The notes under the pieces are model-generated. The model was given only the letters and a program-made list of their open reading frames with translations, searched no databases and was not told where the DNA came from. A stretch of DNA of 64,000 nucleotides from Flavobacterium saccharophilum (GTDB lineage Bacteria > Bacteroidota > Bacteroidia > Flavobacteriales > Flavobacteriaceae), in assembly GCF_900142735.1 (NCBI RefSeq), contig NZ_FRBY01000001.1, positions 620,001 to 684,000 on the forward strand. The letters run 5' to 3'. Positions 1 through 7,639 of this stretch are shown piece after piece. The first letter of the stretch is position 1; every line of letters begins with the position of its first letter. Made by a program: the position numbers and the translations under genes.

Positions 1-307
1 TTCCGTCAAATTCGTAAGTGAATTTGTTTCGCATTCCTGCCGAAATCGAAATTTTGTCAATAATAGTCTGTCCAAAAGTGTAGTAACTTTTGAAAACCAT
101 TTTTTTTGCCTGGAAATTGGAATAGTGGAGTCTTTCTTTAAAATAATAAAAAATAGCGCGATTGCTCTTTTTTAGAAATAAAAAATAATAAGAAGCAACC
201 AAATAAAGTAAGACATAAGCAGATTTGACACCCGCTTTTTGTATCAAAAAAACGAATATTCTATAGCCTAAAACTGTTCCTTTTGATTTGCCATCCCATT
301 GACTCAT
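1..307 (-). CDS. Lysophospholipid acyltransferase family protein of the flexirubin cluster (N-terminal part, cut by window edge)
   Basis: The minus strand reads open from an ATG at 307 to the window edge, giving about 102 residues that begin MSQWDGKSKGTVLGYRIFVF. The start overlaps the ACP stop codon by one base (TAATG), which implies translational coupling. The visible part has a hydrophobic stretch at about residues 28-45 followed by a basic segment. This resembles the N-terminus of LpxL/HtrB-like acyltransferases, which occur in aryl-polyene/flexirubin clusters and move acyl chains from ACP onto a lipid acceptor at the inner membrane. The catalytic HX4D motif would lie beyond the edge, so the family call is an inference from the N-terminus and the neighbours. 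Confidence 0.65.
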   Translation of the reverse strand, partial: MSQWDGKSKGTVLGYRIFVFLIQKAGVKSAYVLLYLVASYYFLFLKKSNRAIFYYFKERLHYSNFQAKKMVFKSYYTFGQTIIDKISISAGMRNKFTYEFDG

Positions 308-561
308 TAAACAGCTTTAGCTTTTAGTTTGGTTTCAATAAGGTCGTAAAAATTTTGAAAAGTCGCGATCCCAACAAAATCAGCTTCAACTAGTTTTACA
401 CCAAAGTTAGATTCAATTGAAACTACTAAATCAACATAATCCAAACTATCCAACCCAAGTGTATCTTTTAAATTAGCATCTGGTTCTATTTCATCATTAT
501 CTACCTCAAATTCATCAACCAAAAAACCATTAATTCTCGTTATAATCTCTTCTTTATTCAT
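307..561 (-). CDS. Acyl carrier protein dedicated to pigment synthesis
   Basis: An 84-residue acidic helical protein with the phosphopantetheine attachment motif LGLDSLDYVDL. The modified serine is Ser39. It carries the growing acyl or aryl-polyene chain for the adjacent ketosynthase and ketoreductase. It overlaps the upstream ketosynthase by 8 bases and the downstream acyltransferase by 1 base, so it is the centre of a tightly coupled operon. It is not the housekeeping AcpP: that gene is at 54997-55233 and has the usual [10 protein letters not shown] motif. The role in flexirubin synthesis is inferred from context, especially the tyrosine ammonia-lyase in the same operon. Confidence 0.9.
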   Translation of the reverse strand: MNKEEIITRINGFLVDEFEVDNDEIEPDANLKDTLGLDSLDYVDLVVSIESNFGVKLVEADFVGIATFQNFYDLIETKLKAKAV

Positions 562-1789
562 TGTTCACTTTAAACTTTTTAACCACCAACGCAGAGTTGG
601 TTCCTCCGAAACCGAAAGAATTGGACAAAAATATGTCAAATTTTTTGTTTAAAGTAGTTTTGACCAAATTTAATTTAGAAGCATCTTCATCAGGATTGTC
701 TAAATTGATGTTCGGTGCAATGAAATCATGCTGCATCATCAAAATAGAATAAATTACTTCGCTGGCTCCGGCCATCCAGCATTCGTGGCCAGTCATTGAT
801 TTTGTGGAACTTACATATGGATTTTTTTCACCAAAAACTTCAAAGATCGCTTTGGCTTCATTTCCGTCTCCAACTGGAGTGGAAGTGGCGTGTGCATTAA
901 TATATTCGATGTCTGTTGCTTTTAATTGTGCATCGTCAAGGGCTCGTTTCATGGCTATAGACGGGCCTTCGACATTTGGTGTCGAGATGTGACCGCCGTT
1001 GGATGAGAATCCGTAACCCACGACTTCTGCAATAATATTCGCACCTCTGGCAATTGCCGATTCGTAACTTTCAAGAATCAAAGTAGCACCTCCGCCTGAC
1101 GGAATCAATCCATCACGGTCGGTATCAAAAGGTCTTGACGCTTGTTGAGGTTCGTTTTCTCTTTTTGAAAAAACGCCCAAACCATCAAAACTGCTCATGG
1201 CATATTTGTTGATTTCCTGTGCACCACCAGTAATAATAATATCCTGGAAACCACTTTTTATTAAGAAATAAGCCAATCCAATAGAATGTGAGCCGCTCGC
1301 GCAAGCCGCACTTACCGTTAAATTGATACCTCGAAGTTTAAAAATGGTCGAAAGATTCATTGTAACTGTCGAATTCATCGATTTGAAAATCGCTCCGGAA
1401 CCAATTAATGCTGTGTCTTTTTTCTCACGAACAATATCTGTTGCATCAATAATCGCTTTAGAAACACTATCGTTTCCGTACATGATTCCCACTTCACGGG
1501 CATCAAAAAAAGCATCGTCAATATTAGCATTTTTTAATGCTTCGATGGTGGCCATATAGGCATATTCGGTTTCTTCACCAATGCTCATACGTTGTCTGCG
1601 GGTCAATAAATTTTTCAAATCTGCTTTTGGAACAACGCCCGTTAAAGCCGATTGAAAACCAAATTCTTTTCTATCAGCATCAAACTGAATACCAGATTTT
1701 CCGTTGTATAAAGATTCCTTTACTTCATCTAAAGAAGTTCCGATACAAGAATAAATTCCCATTCCAGTAATTACAACTCTCTTATTCAT
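554..1789 (-). CDS. Beta-ketoacyl-ACP synthase (FabF/KAS II-like) of the flexirubin cluster
   Basis: A 411-residue thiolase-fold condensing enzyme with the complete Cys-His-His triad: Cys163 in VSAACASGSHS, His300 in NAHATSTPVGD and His335 in KSMTGHECWMA. It catalyses decarboxylative Claisen condensation to extend ACP-bound chains. The length fits KAS II enzymes. The active-site loops differ from the housekeeping FabF at 55472-56725 (CASGSH instead of CASSAN; GHECWMAGA instead of GHLLGAAGA), as expected for a polyene-specific synthase. It overlaps the ACP gene by 8 bases. A 190-bp gap with an inverted repeat separates it from the ketoreductase. Confidence 0.92.
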   Translation of the reverse strand: MNKRVVITGMGIYSCIGTSLDEVKESLYNGKSGIQFDADRKEFGFQSALTGVVPKADLKNLLTRRQRMSIGEETEYAYMATIEALKNANIDDAFFDAREVGIMYGNDSVSKAIIDATDIVREKKDTALIGSGAIFKSMNSTVTMNLSTIFKLRGINLTVSAACASGSHSIGLAYFLIKSGFQDIIITGGAQEINKYAMSSFDGLGVFSKRENEPQQASRPFDTDRDGLIPSGGGATLILESYESAIARGANIIAEVVGYGFSSNGGHISTPNVEGPSIAMKRALDDAQLKATDIEYINAHATSTPVGDGNEAKAIFEVFGEKNPYVSSTKSMTGHECWMAGASEVIYSILMMQHDFIAPNINLDNPDEDASKLNLVKTTLNKKFDIFLSNSFGFGGTNSALVVKKFKVNNE

Positions 1790-1825
1790 CGTCTTTCAAA
1801 GTAATTTTTTATCCGTTACGTTCAT

Positions 1826-1973
1826 TTTTTAAACACATAGAAACATAGTTTTTGTAAACTCAAAAAAGGCGTTTCACTCGCTTGAAAAAACATAGTTAAC
1901 TATGTGAAAGAAATGTATTTCTTTTTTGTATTCTTTTTGCACATGAAAATCTATGTTTCTATGTGTTTAAAAA
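1826..1973. repeat. Imperfect inverted repeat of the TTTAAACACATAGAA family in the gap between ketosynthase and ketoreductase genes
   Basis: The left end reads TTTTTAAACACATAGAAACA and the right end is nearly its reverse complement (GAAAATCTATGTTTCTATGT then GTTTAAAAA). The interior also has internal dyads (ACATAGTTAACTATGTGAAA). There is no coding capacity. Related arms occur at about 27878-27910 and 32473-32552, so this is a dispersed family in the genome. It sits inside an operon and may fold in the mRNA. Confidence 0.7.
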
Positions 1974-1979
1974 TCATTT

Positions 1980-2711
1980 TTAAGAATAAATCCCTCCGTT
2001 TATGTTTATAATTTCGCCGGTAATATAACTTGATTTTTTAGAGATCAAAAAGCTTACCAAATCTGCCACTTCTTCGGCTTCGCCAAAACGATTCACCGGA
2101 ATTAGCTTTAATAATTCTTTTTCGTCCAGCTGGCTTGTCATATCTGTTCTGATAAAACCAGGAGCAACGGCATTAACCGTAATATTACGTTTGGCAACTT
2201 CTTGTGCCAAAGCTTTAGTTGCTGCAACAATGGCGCCTTTTGCTGCAGAGTAATTGGTTTGTCCCGCCGTTCCTTTTACGCCCGAAACCGAAACCATATT
2301 TACAATTCTGCCATATTTGTTGCGAAGCATTTTTTGGATGAAAAACTGCGTCACATTAAAAAATCCGTTTACACTTGTGTTCACCACTCCGTTCCAGTCT
2401 TCGGGAGTCATCCACATAAAAAGGCCGTCTTTTGTAATTCCGGCGTTATTTACAATAGCTTCAACCAATGCTTCCGGATTGGCTTCCTGCCATTTTGTTA
2501 AAACGTTTTGAACTTCTTCAAAATTAGAAACATCAAAACCCAGAATTTCTCCGGTTGCTCCTAATTTTTGTATTTCCTGAAGTGTTGCTTCGGCAGCTGT
2601 TTTATTCGAATGATAATTAATCAGAATATGATAATTGGCTTCGACGGCTAGTTTTTTACAAATAGCACTTCCAATTCCTCTTGAACCGCCTGTTACTAAT
2701 ACACATTTCAT
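1980..2711 (-). CDS. 3-oxoacyl-ACP reductase, SDR family (FabG-like)
   Basis: A 243-residue short-chain dehydrogenase with the Rossmann motif TGGSRGIGSAI (residues 7-17), NNAG at 88-91 and the catalytic Ser141/Ser143, Tyr154 and Lys158 (NYSAAKG). It reduces the beta-keto group of the ACP-bound chain with NADPH. It lies 27 bases after the WG-repeat gene and upstream of the ketosynthase, so it probably serves the polyene chain of the pigment and not bulk fatty acid synthesis. Substrate assignment is by context. Confidence 0.9.
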   Translation of the reverse strand: MKCVLVTGGSRGIGSAICKKLAVEANYHILINYHSNKTAAEATLQEIQKLGATGEILGFDVSNFEEVQNVLTKWQEANPEALVEAIVNNAGITKDGLFMWMTPEDWNGVVNTSVNGFFNVTQFFIQKMLRNKYGRIVNMVSVSGVKGTAGQTNYSAAKGAIVAATKALAQEVAKRNITVNAVAPGFIRTDMTSQLDEKELLKLIPVNRFGEAEEVADLVSFLISKKSSYITGEIININGGIYS

Positions 2712-2738
2712 TTTTTATTATTTATTGGGGGATAAATA

Positions 2739-3965
2739 TTATTTCTTCTTTTTAACTGCAGGTTTAGCTGCGGTTTTGGTTGCAGGTTTAGCCTGTTTTA
2801 CTTCTTGTTTTGGCTTTTCAGCGGCAACTTCAACTGTCTCTTTTTTCTCTGTTTGAGAAAATAGTTCAGCGTTTTCAAACCATTGATTGCTTACGACAGT
2901 TCCGTCTGGGTTAAGAAAACCCCATTTTCCTTCATTTTTTACTCTCGCTACACCATCAATAAATCCTTTATCCTGCTGCACAAACATGGCAATAATTCCG
3001 TTTGCTGTGATACCGTATTGTGTTGGGATAACTATTTTTCCGGTTTCATTGATAAATCCCCAGTTTTTTTCTTTTACTGGAGCCAGTCCGTTTGAACCGA
3101 AAACTTCTGCATCATTATAAGTTGGCTCAATTACAAATTCTGCTTTTGGATTGATATATCCCCATTTTGAACCGACGCAAACCGGAGCTAAATTTTTTGA
3201 GAAAGCTTTTGCTTTATCATAAATAGGAGTAATGACCCAATTTCCTTTTAAGTCAATAAAACCAATTTTCCCATTCTTTTTAGCAAAAGTCAAATCTTGT
3301 GTTTCAAAATCCCAGATTTTTTCTGCTCCGTCAATAGGAATAAAATTTCCGGCACTTACAACTCCAAAAGTTTTATCTTTTCTTGCCCAGCTTGTATTTT
3401 TAAAATAATTACCTATTTCGTCATAGGCTGGTTCTACTAATTCTTTACCTGAGGTATTAATAATTCCCCATTTTTTGTTGTTTTCAACTCTGGCGAAACC
3501 ATTTTCAAAAGGTTTAATCTGATCGTATTTTGGTTCCAGAATAACGGTCATTTTTGGGCTGATCAATCCCACTTTATTATTCTGTCTGAAAAAAGCAACA
3601 CCATCTTTAAAATCAAATAATTTATCAGAGGCAGGTGCTTTTTGAATTTCTCCTTTTGTATCAATATAAACCCATTCCTTACCCTTTTTAACAATGGCAA
3701 TTCCGCTGTTAAAATCTTTTGCATCATCAAAAGTTGCCGGAATTGTAAAAGTTCCTTTTGTATCTATGAATCCCCATTTTCCATTTTCTTCTGCTGCCGC
3801 CAAACCTTCAGAAAAGCTTCTTGCCGATTTGTATTTTGGCTCAATTTTAAAATCTCCGTTTTTGGAAATATACCCAATTTTAGAATTTTTTTTAACTAAA
3901 GCCAGTTCCTGACTATTAACAAATTGAATACAGCATGCAAATAAAAAAATAAGTGTTTTTTTCAT
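2739..3965 (-). CDS. Secreted WG-repeat protein in the pigment operon
   Basis: A 408-residue protein with a signal peptide (MKKTLIFLFACCIQFVNSQ) followed by about nine to ten copies of the WG beta-hairpin repeat. Copies include KWGFIDTKG, KWGIINTSG, KWGYINPKAE, NWGFINETGK and KWGFLNPDGT. Repeats fill about residues 25-365. The C-terminal tail (about 375-408) is rich in Lys, Ala and Pro and ends in KKKK. WG repeats form binding scaffolds with no known catalysis. It lies 38 bases after the ammonia-lyase gene and 27 bases before the ketoreductase gene, so it is co-transcribed with them. A role in envelope assembly or transport of the pigment is possible but not shown by the sequence. Confidence 0.85.
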   Translation of the reverse strand: MKKTLIFLFACCIQFVNSQELALVKKNSKIGYISKNGDFKIEPKYKSARSFSEGLAAAEENGKWGFIDTKGTFTIPATFDDAKDFNSGIAIVKKGKEWVYIDTKGEIQKAPASDKLFDFKDGVAFFRQNNKVGLISPKMTVILEPKYDQIKPFENGFARVENNKKWGIINTSGKELVEPAYDEIGNYFKNTSWARKDKTFGVVSAGNFIPIDGAEKIWDFETQDLTFAKKNGKIGFIDLKGNWVITPIYDKAKAFSKNLAPVCVGSKWGYINPKAEFVIEPTYNDAEVFGSNGLAPVKEKNWGFINETGKIVIPTQYGITANGIIAMFVQQDKGFIDGVARVKNEGKWGFLNPDGTVVSNQWFENAELFSQTEKKETVEVAAEKPKQEVKQAKPATKTAAKPAVKKKK

Positions 3966-4003
3966 GATTAAAGGTTCAATATTAATAATGTGAAAATTAA
4001 AAT

Positions 4004-5524
4004 TTAACTGTTGATCAGATAATCTTTTACTTTTTGTACAAACGGATACATTACCTGATCTTCCTTAAATACAGGAATTATATTTCGAACATCGTCGTAC
4101 CATTTTTTGGTAACCGATGAAATTTTATCTTTTTGGTTTAAATAATCAATCGCCTGAACAATCGTGATCATTTCAATACTTAAAACTTCAAATGCATTTT
4201 CAATTACTTTTGAGGTAATTACCGCTGCGTTTGTACCCATACTTACAATATCCTGATTGTCATTGTTGTTTGGGATACTGTGAACGTACATTGGGTTGGA
4301 CAACATTTGGCTTTCGGCAGTTGTTGAGGTTGCCGTAAACTGAACTCCCTGCATTCCGAAATTAAATCCTAATGTTCCTAAATTCACGAATGGAGGAAGA
4401 ATTTCGTTGATTTTTGAATTCAGTAAATAATTCAATTGACGTTCTGCCAGCATCGTTAATTTGGTAATTACGATTTTTAGTTTATCCATTTCAAGCGAAA
4501 TATAATCGCCGTGAAAATTACCTCCGTGATAAACGTGTTTGTTTTTTACATCAATAATCGGGTTGTCGTTTGCCGAGTTGAATTCGTCTTCTAAAATCGA
4601 AGCGACATTATTAATGGTTTCTAAAACCGGACCTAAAATTTGAGGTACACATCTTAAAGAATAATATTCCTGGACTTTTTCCTTGAAGATTTCTTCGGTA
4701 TTTTCTCCAGAGTATAAATGGTCTTCTCTTTTACGGATTAAAGTACTGTCAGAAAGATTTTTTCGCATTCTTTCTGCTACTTCCTGCTGACCTTTATGAC
4801 GTTTGGTTTGGTTTAATTCTGCAGAGAAATGATCATCATACGCCTGAACCAATTCGTTAATGGCGCAAGAACATTTTAAAGACCAATCTAATAATTTATT
4901 GGCATGATGCACATTGACAACGCCAATTCCGGTCATAACCGAAGTTCCGTTGATCAAAGCCAAACCTTCTCTGATTTCTACCTGAATTGGTTTTAAACCT
5001 TCAATCTCAAAAACTTCCGGAGTTGGTCTTCTATCTCCTTTATAAAAAACTTCGCCTTCGCCAATTAAGACCAAAGCTAAGTGTGATAATTGTACTAAAT
5101 CGCCGCTTGCGCCAACACCACCATGTTCAAAAATTAATGGTGTAATATCTCTGTTGATTAATTCTGCCATCAAGTGGATAACAGAAGGATGAACTCCTGA
5201 ATTCCCTAAGGATAGCGTATTCAAGCGAGCTAAAATGGCAGCTTTTGCACAAACAGGGCTTAATGGTTTTCCGGTTCCTGAAGAGTGGCTTCTAATTAAA
5301 TTATATTGCAGCTGAATTTGGTCTGATTCTTTAATACGATATTGAGCCATTGGCCCAAAACCAGTATTTACGCCATATATTATTTTGTTCCCTGAAAATT
5401 CTTTCAAAAAATTAAAGCTTTCGTTTACCCGATTTAAAACTACATCGCTGATCGCAACTTTGTTATTTCCAAAAATGATAGACTCGAACTCGGCTAAACT
5501 TAAATATTCATTAATTGTATTCAT
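4004..5524 (-). CDS. Tyrosine ammonia-lyase (HAL/PAL family), flexirubin precursor supply
   Basis: A 506-residue MIO-dependent aromatic amino-acid lyase. The cofactor forms from Ala139-Ser140-Gly141 (GGVGASGDL), and the catalytic Tyr is Tyr50 in YGVNTGFG. As I recall the F. johnsoniae tyrosine ammonia-lyase, this protein is nearly identical along its whole length. The enzyme deaminates L-tyrosine to 4-coumarate, the aryl starter of flexirubins. The selectivity pair is Ser79-His80 (RSHSSG), which superficially resembles histidine ammonia-lyase, so motif-based annotation could call it hutH. No hut genes are nearby and the context is ACP, ketosynthase and ketoreductase. It is the first gene of the leftward operon and is divergent from the flavoprotein gene. 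Confidence 0.9.
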   Translation of the reverse strand: MNTINEYLSLAEFESIIFGNNKVAISDVVLNRVNESFNFLKEFSGNKIIYGVNTGFGPMAQYRIKESDQIQLQYNLIRSHSSGTGKPLSPVCAKAAILARLNTLSLGNSGVHPSVIHLMAELINRDITPLIFEHGGVGASGDLVQLSHLALVLIGEGEVFYKGDRRPTPEVFEIEGLKPIQVEIREGLALINGTSVMTGIGVVNVHHANKLLDWSLKCSCAINELVQAYDDHFSAELNQTKRHKGQQEVAERMRKNLSDSTLIRKREDHLYSGENTEEIFKEKVQEYYSLRCVPQILGPVLETINNVASILEDEFNSANDNPIIDVKNKHVYHGGNFHGDYISLEMDKLKIVITKLTMLAERQLNYLLNSKINEILPPFVNLGTLGFNFGMQGVQFTATSTTAESQMLSNPMYVHSIPNNNDNQDIVSMGTNAAVITSKVIENAFEVLSIEMITIVQAIDYLNQKDKISSVTKKWYDDVRNIIPVFKEDQVMYPFVQKVKDYLINS

Positions 5525-5559
5525 TAAATCGGTTTTGATTGTGCTAATTTAATTTTATT

Positions 5560-5585
5560 TATCAAAATAAATGTAGTTATTTTGA
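5560..5585. promoter_or_regulatory. Perfect dyad in the divergent tyrosine ammonia-lyase/flavoprotein promoter region
   Basis: ATCAAAATAA is followed by 6 bases and then TTATTTTGAT, a perfect 10-bp inverted repeat. It sits in the 101-bp gap between two divergent genes, 36 bases from one start and 40 from the other. The symmetric position suits an operator controlling both pigment transcripts. No regulator gene for it is visible in the window. Confidence 0.45.
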
Positions 5586-5625
5586 TGAAGGCAAATGTAA
5601 GTTAATAATCGATAACATTTTTATT

Positions 5626-6876
5626 ATGACAAAGGAGTTTGTTGATGTCTTAGTGATTGGTGCAGGACCTTCTGGATGCGTTTCGGCATCGTTTCTTCAT
5701 AAGAATAATATAAAGATAAAGGTGGTGGAGAAAGCAAAATTTCCAAGACTTGTGGTCGGTGAAAGCCTTATTCCGCGAGTAATGGATCATTTTGCCGAAG
5801 CCGAACTTTTTGAATGTCTTGATGCGATGAATTTTGAGAAAAAACTCGGCGCCCGTTTTATCAGAGGAGAAGAAATTTGTGTTTTCGATTTCAGTCAGAA
5901 ATTTGGAGAAGGCTGGGATTGGACCTGGCAGGTACCGCGTGCTGATTTTGACAACACGATGGCGCAGGAAATTGTTCGAAAAGGAATTGACTTAGAATTT
6001 GAATCAGAGGTTTTGGAAGTTTCTTTTGAAGGGAAAAATTCGAAAACCATTGTAAAAGACAAAGACGGAAATTTAAAAGAAATTCACGCTAAGTTTATTA
6101 TTGATTCCAGTGGATACGGACGTGTTTTGCCAAGACTTTTAGATTTGGATACACCGTCAAAACTAGATCCGCATTCTTCGATATTTACCCACGTAAAAGA
6201 TATAAACAGACCAGAAGGCGAAGAAGGAACTCAGATTTCATTTGATATTCTGGAAACTGAAGTTTGGTTATGGGTTATTCCGTTTTCGAATGGAAATACC
6301 AGTTTAGGTGTTGTGGGGCCGACGGATTTTATTAATTCGCTATCCCAAAATAAAGACAATGCCGAAGCTTTGCGAAATGCAATTCAGCAATCGGATTATT
6401 ATATAAAAAGATTTAAAGGAACCGAGTTTTTGTTTGAGCCGGTAAAACTGGAAAATTATTCGAGAGCTGTAAAAAGAATGTATGGTGATGGTTTTGCTTT
6501 GACAGGAAATAGCTCAGAATTTTTAGATCCGGTTTTTTCTTCAGGAGTTGCTTTTGCGACAGAATCAGGAATGCTGGCAGCAAAATTATACATCAAAGAA
6601 TCGCAGGGAATTGAAGTCGATTGGGAAACCGAATTCACGGGTTACATGAAAAAGGGAATTGCTGTTTTTACCACTTACGTGAAAGAATGGTACACCGGAA
6701 ACCTTCAGACTTTATTTTTTCATCAGCCCGAAAATTTGGATGTGAAAGAAAAAATTTGTGCGGTATTAGCGGGATATGTTTGGAATGAAGAAAACCCTTT
6801 TGTAAAAAAACACGATCATGTGATCCAGAATATGGCCTATTTACTGAATATGCAAAAAGAACAAAGCGCTGAATAA
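5626..6876 (+). CDS. FAD-dependent oxidoreductase with flavin-dependent halogenase motifs (flexirubin cluster)
   Basis: A 416-residue flavoprotein. The FAD-binding GxGxxG is GAGPSG (12-17) and GESLIP is at 45-50. Lys72/Lys73 in FEKKLGARF lie where halogenases of the phenolic type keep their catalytic lysine. WTWQVP (99-104) and WLWVIP (214-219) both fit the WxWxIP pattern, and FLDPVFSSG (299-307) fits the FxxPxxSxG motif described for flavin-dependent halogenases. This suggests halogenation of an aromatic ring, perhaps the tyrosine-derived head of flexirubin. A hydroxylase or dehydrogenase role in the same superfamily remains possible. It is divergent from the pigment operon and shares a dyad-containing promoter region with it. 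Confidence 0.75.
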   Translation: MTKEFVDVLVIGAGPSGCVSASFLHKNNIKIKVVEKAKFPRLVVGESLIPRVMDHFAEAELFECLDAMNFEKKLGARFIRGEEICVFDFSQKFGEGWDWTWQVPRADFDNTMAQEIVRKGIDLEFESEVLEVSFEGKNSKTIVKDKDGNLKEIHAKFIIDSSGYGRVLPRLLDLDTPSKLDPHSSIFTHVKDINRPEGEEGTQISFDILETEVWLWVIPFSNGNTSLGVVGPTDFINSLSQNKDNAEALRNAIQQSDYYIKRFKGTEFLFEPVKLENYSRAVKRMYGDGFALTGNSSEFLDPVFSSGVAFATESGMLAAKLYIKESQGIEVDWETEFTGYMKKGIAVFTTYVKEWYTGNLQTLFFHQPENLDVKEKICAVLAGYVWNEENPFVKKHDHVIQNMAYLLNMQKEQSAE

Positions 6877-6937
6877 TAATATGTTTTATTCGTAATCTAG
6901 CAGACTAGGAAGATATTTAAATGAAAAAAACTAAATT

Positions 6938-7513
6938 ATGAAAAGCATTATAGCTTCTGTTTGCTTATTAGGTGTTTTAAGTTCTTGCTCTACTCCCAGA
7001 GCATATACTGATAGTATGAAAGTAGAATTAAAAGCTATGTTTGATAAGGATCAATTATATCAAAATTGGGATCCTAAAAGATTGGAAGATCAGAAATATA
7101 TTGATTCAATGAATGTTTTATTCAATAATGTTATAAGAAAAAATTGCGAAGTTGTTAAACAGTATAATAAAGATTTTGGTTTTCCTGGAAATAAAAAGGA
7201 TGGAGAAGTGGCAGGGAAACATTTTTGGTTAATCGTCCAGCATTCTGATCATGATGTGGATTTTCAAGAAGAAATATTGAAAGAAATGAAGAAGGGATTA
7301 AAAGCTGGAGATGTTTCAAGTCAGAATTACGCATATTTATTTGATAGAGTAAAAAAAAATAAAGGATTGCCTCAATTTTATGGAACACAAGTGGAATATA
7401 GTGGTTGGGATGTGGTTCCTTATAAATTAGAATATCCGGAGAAAGTTGAGAAATTAAGAAAGGAAGTAGGGTTAGATTCTTTAAAGACTTACTTGGCTTC
7501 ATTTCGAAATTGA
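6938..7513 (+). CDS. DUF6624-like lipoprotein
   Basis: A 191-residue protein with a lipoprotein signal (VLSSC, lipidated Cys17). The later motifs are WLIVQHSDHDVDFQ, NYAYLFDRV and QFYGTQV, which match the pattern of the DUF6624 family as I recall it. The histidine- and aspartate-rich QHSDHDVDF segment (about residues 107-116) is the most conserved-looking part, but no function is established. It lies 61 bases after the flavoprotein gene on the same strand and may be read through from it. A bidirectional terminator follows. Confidence 0.65.
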   Translation: MKSIIASVCLLGVLSSCSTPRAYTDSMKVELKAMFDKDQLYQNWDPKRLEDQKYIDSMNVLFNNVIRKNCEVVKQYNKDFGFPGNKKDGEVAGKHFWLIVQHSDHDVDFQEEILKEMKKGLKAGDVSSQNYAYLFDRVKKNKGLPQFYGTQVEYSGWDVVPYKLEYPEKVEKLRKEVGLDSLKTYLASFRN

Positions 7514-7572
7514 TTTATTATGAAAAAACTTTAATCATTCAAGAAAGATTTGCTTTCTAGAGAAGCGATGAA

Positions 7573-7606
7573 AAAAAAGAGGATATCAATTTGATATCCT
7601 CTTTTT
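7573..7606. terminator. Bidirectional terminator between convergent genes
   Basis: A stem AGAGGATATCA/TGATATCCTCT is flanked by an A-run on the left and a T-run on the right. It sits between the rightward DUF6624 gene and the leftward symporter gene and can terminate both. Confidence 0.85.
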
Positions 7607-7639
7607 GTCTTCAAAAAATAATATAGTAAAAAATTTATA

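Noticed and set aside
4004..5524. Histidine ammonia-lyase (hutH)
   Set aside because: The Ser-His selectivity pair allows this reading, but there are no hut genes, the operon is a pigment cluster, and the sequence closely resembles the characterised F. johnsoniae tyrosine enzyme as I recall it.
7155..7502. 115-codon open frame opposite the DUF6624 lipoprotein gene
   Set aside because: It is antisense to a gene with a lipoprotein signal and family motifs and has no family features of its own.
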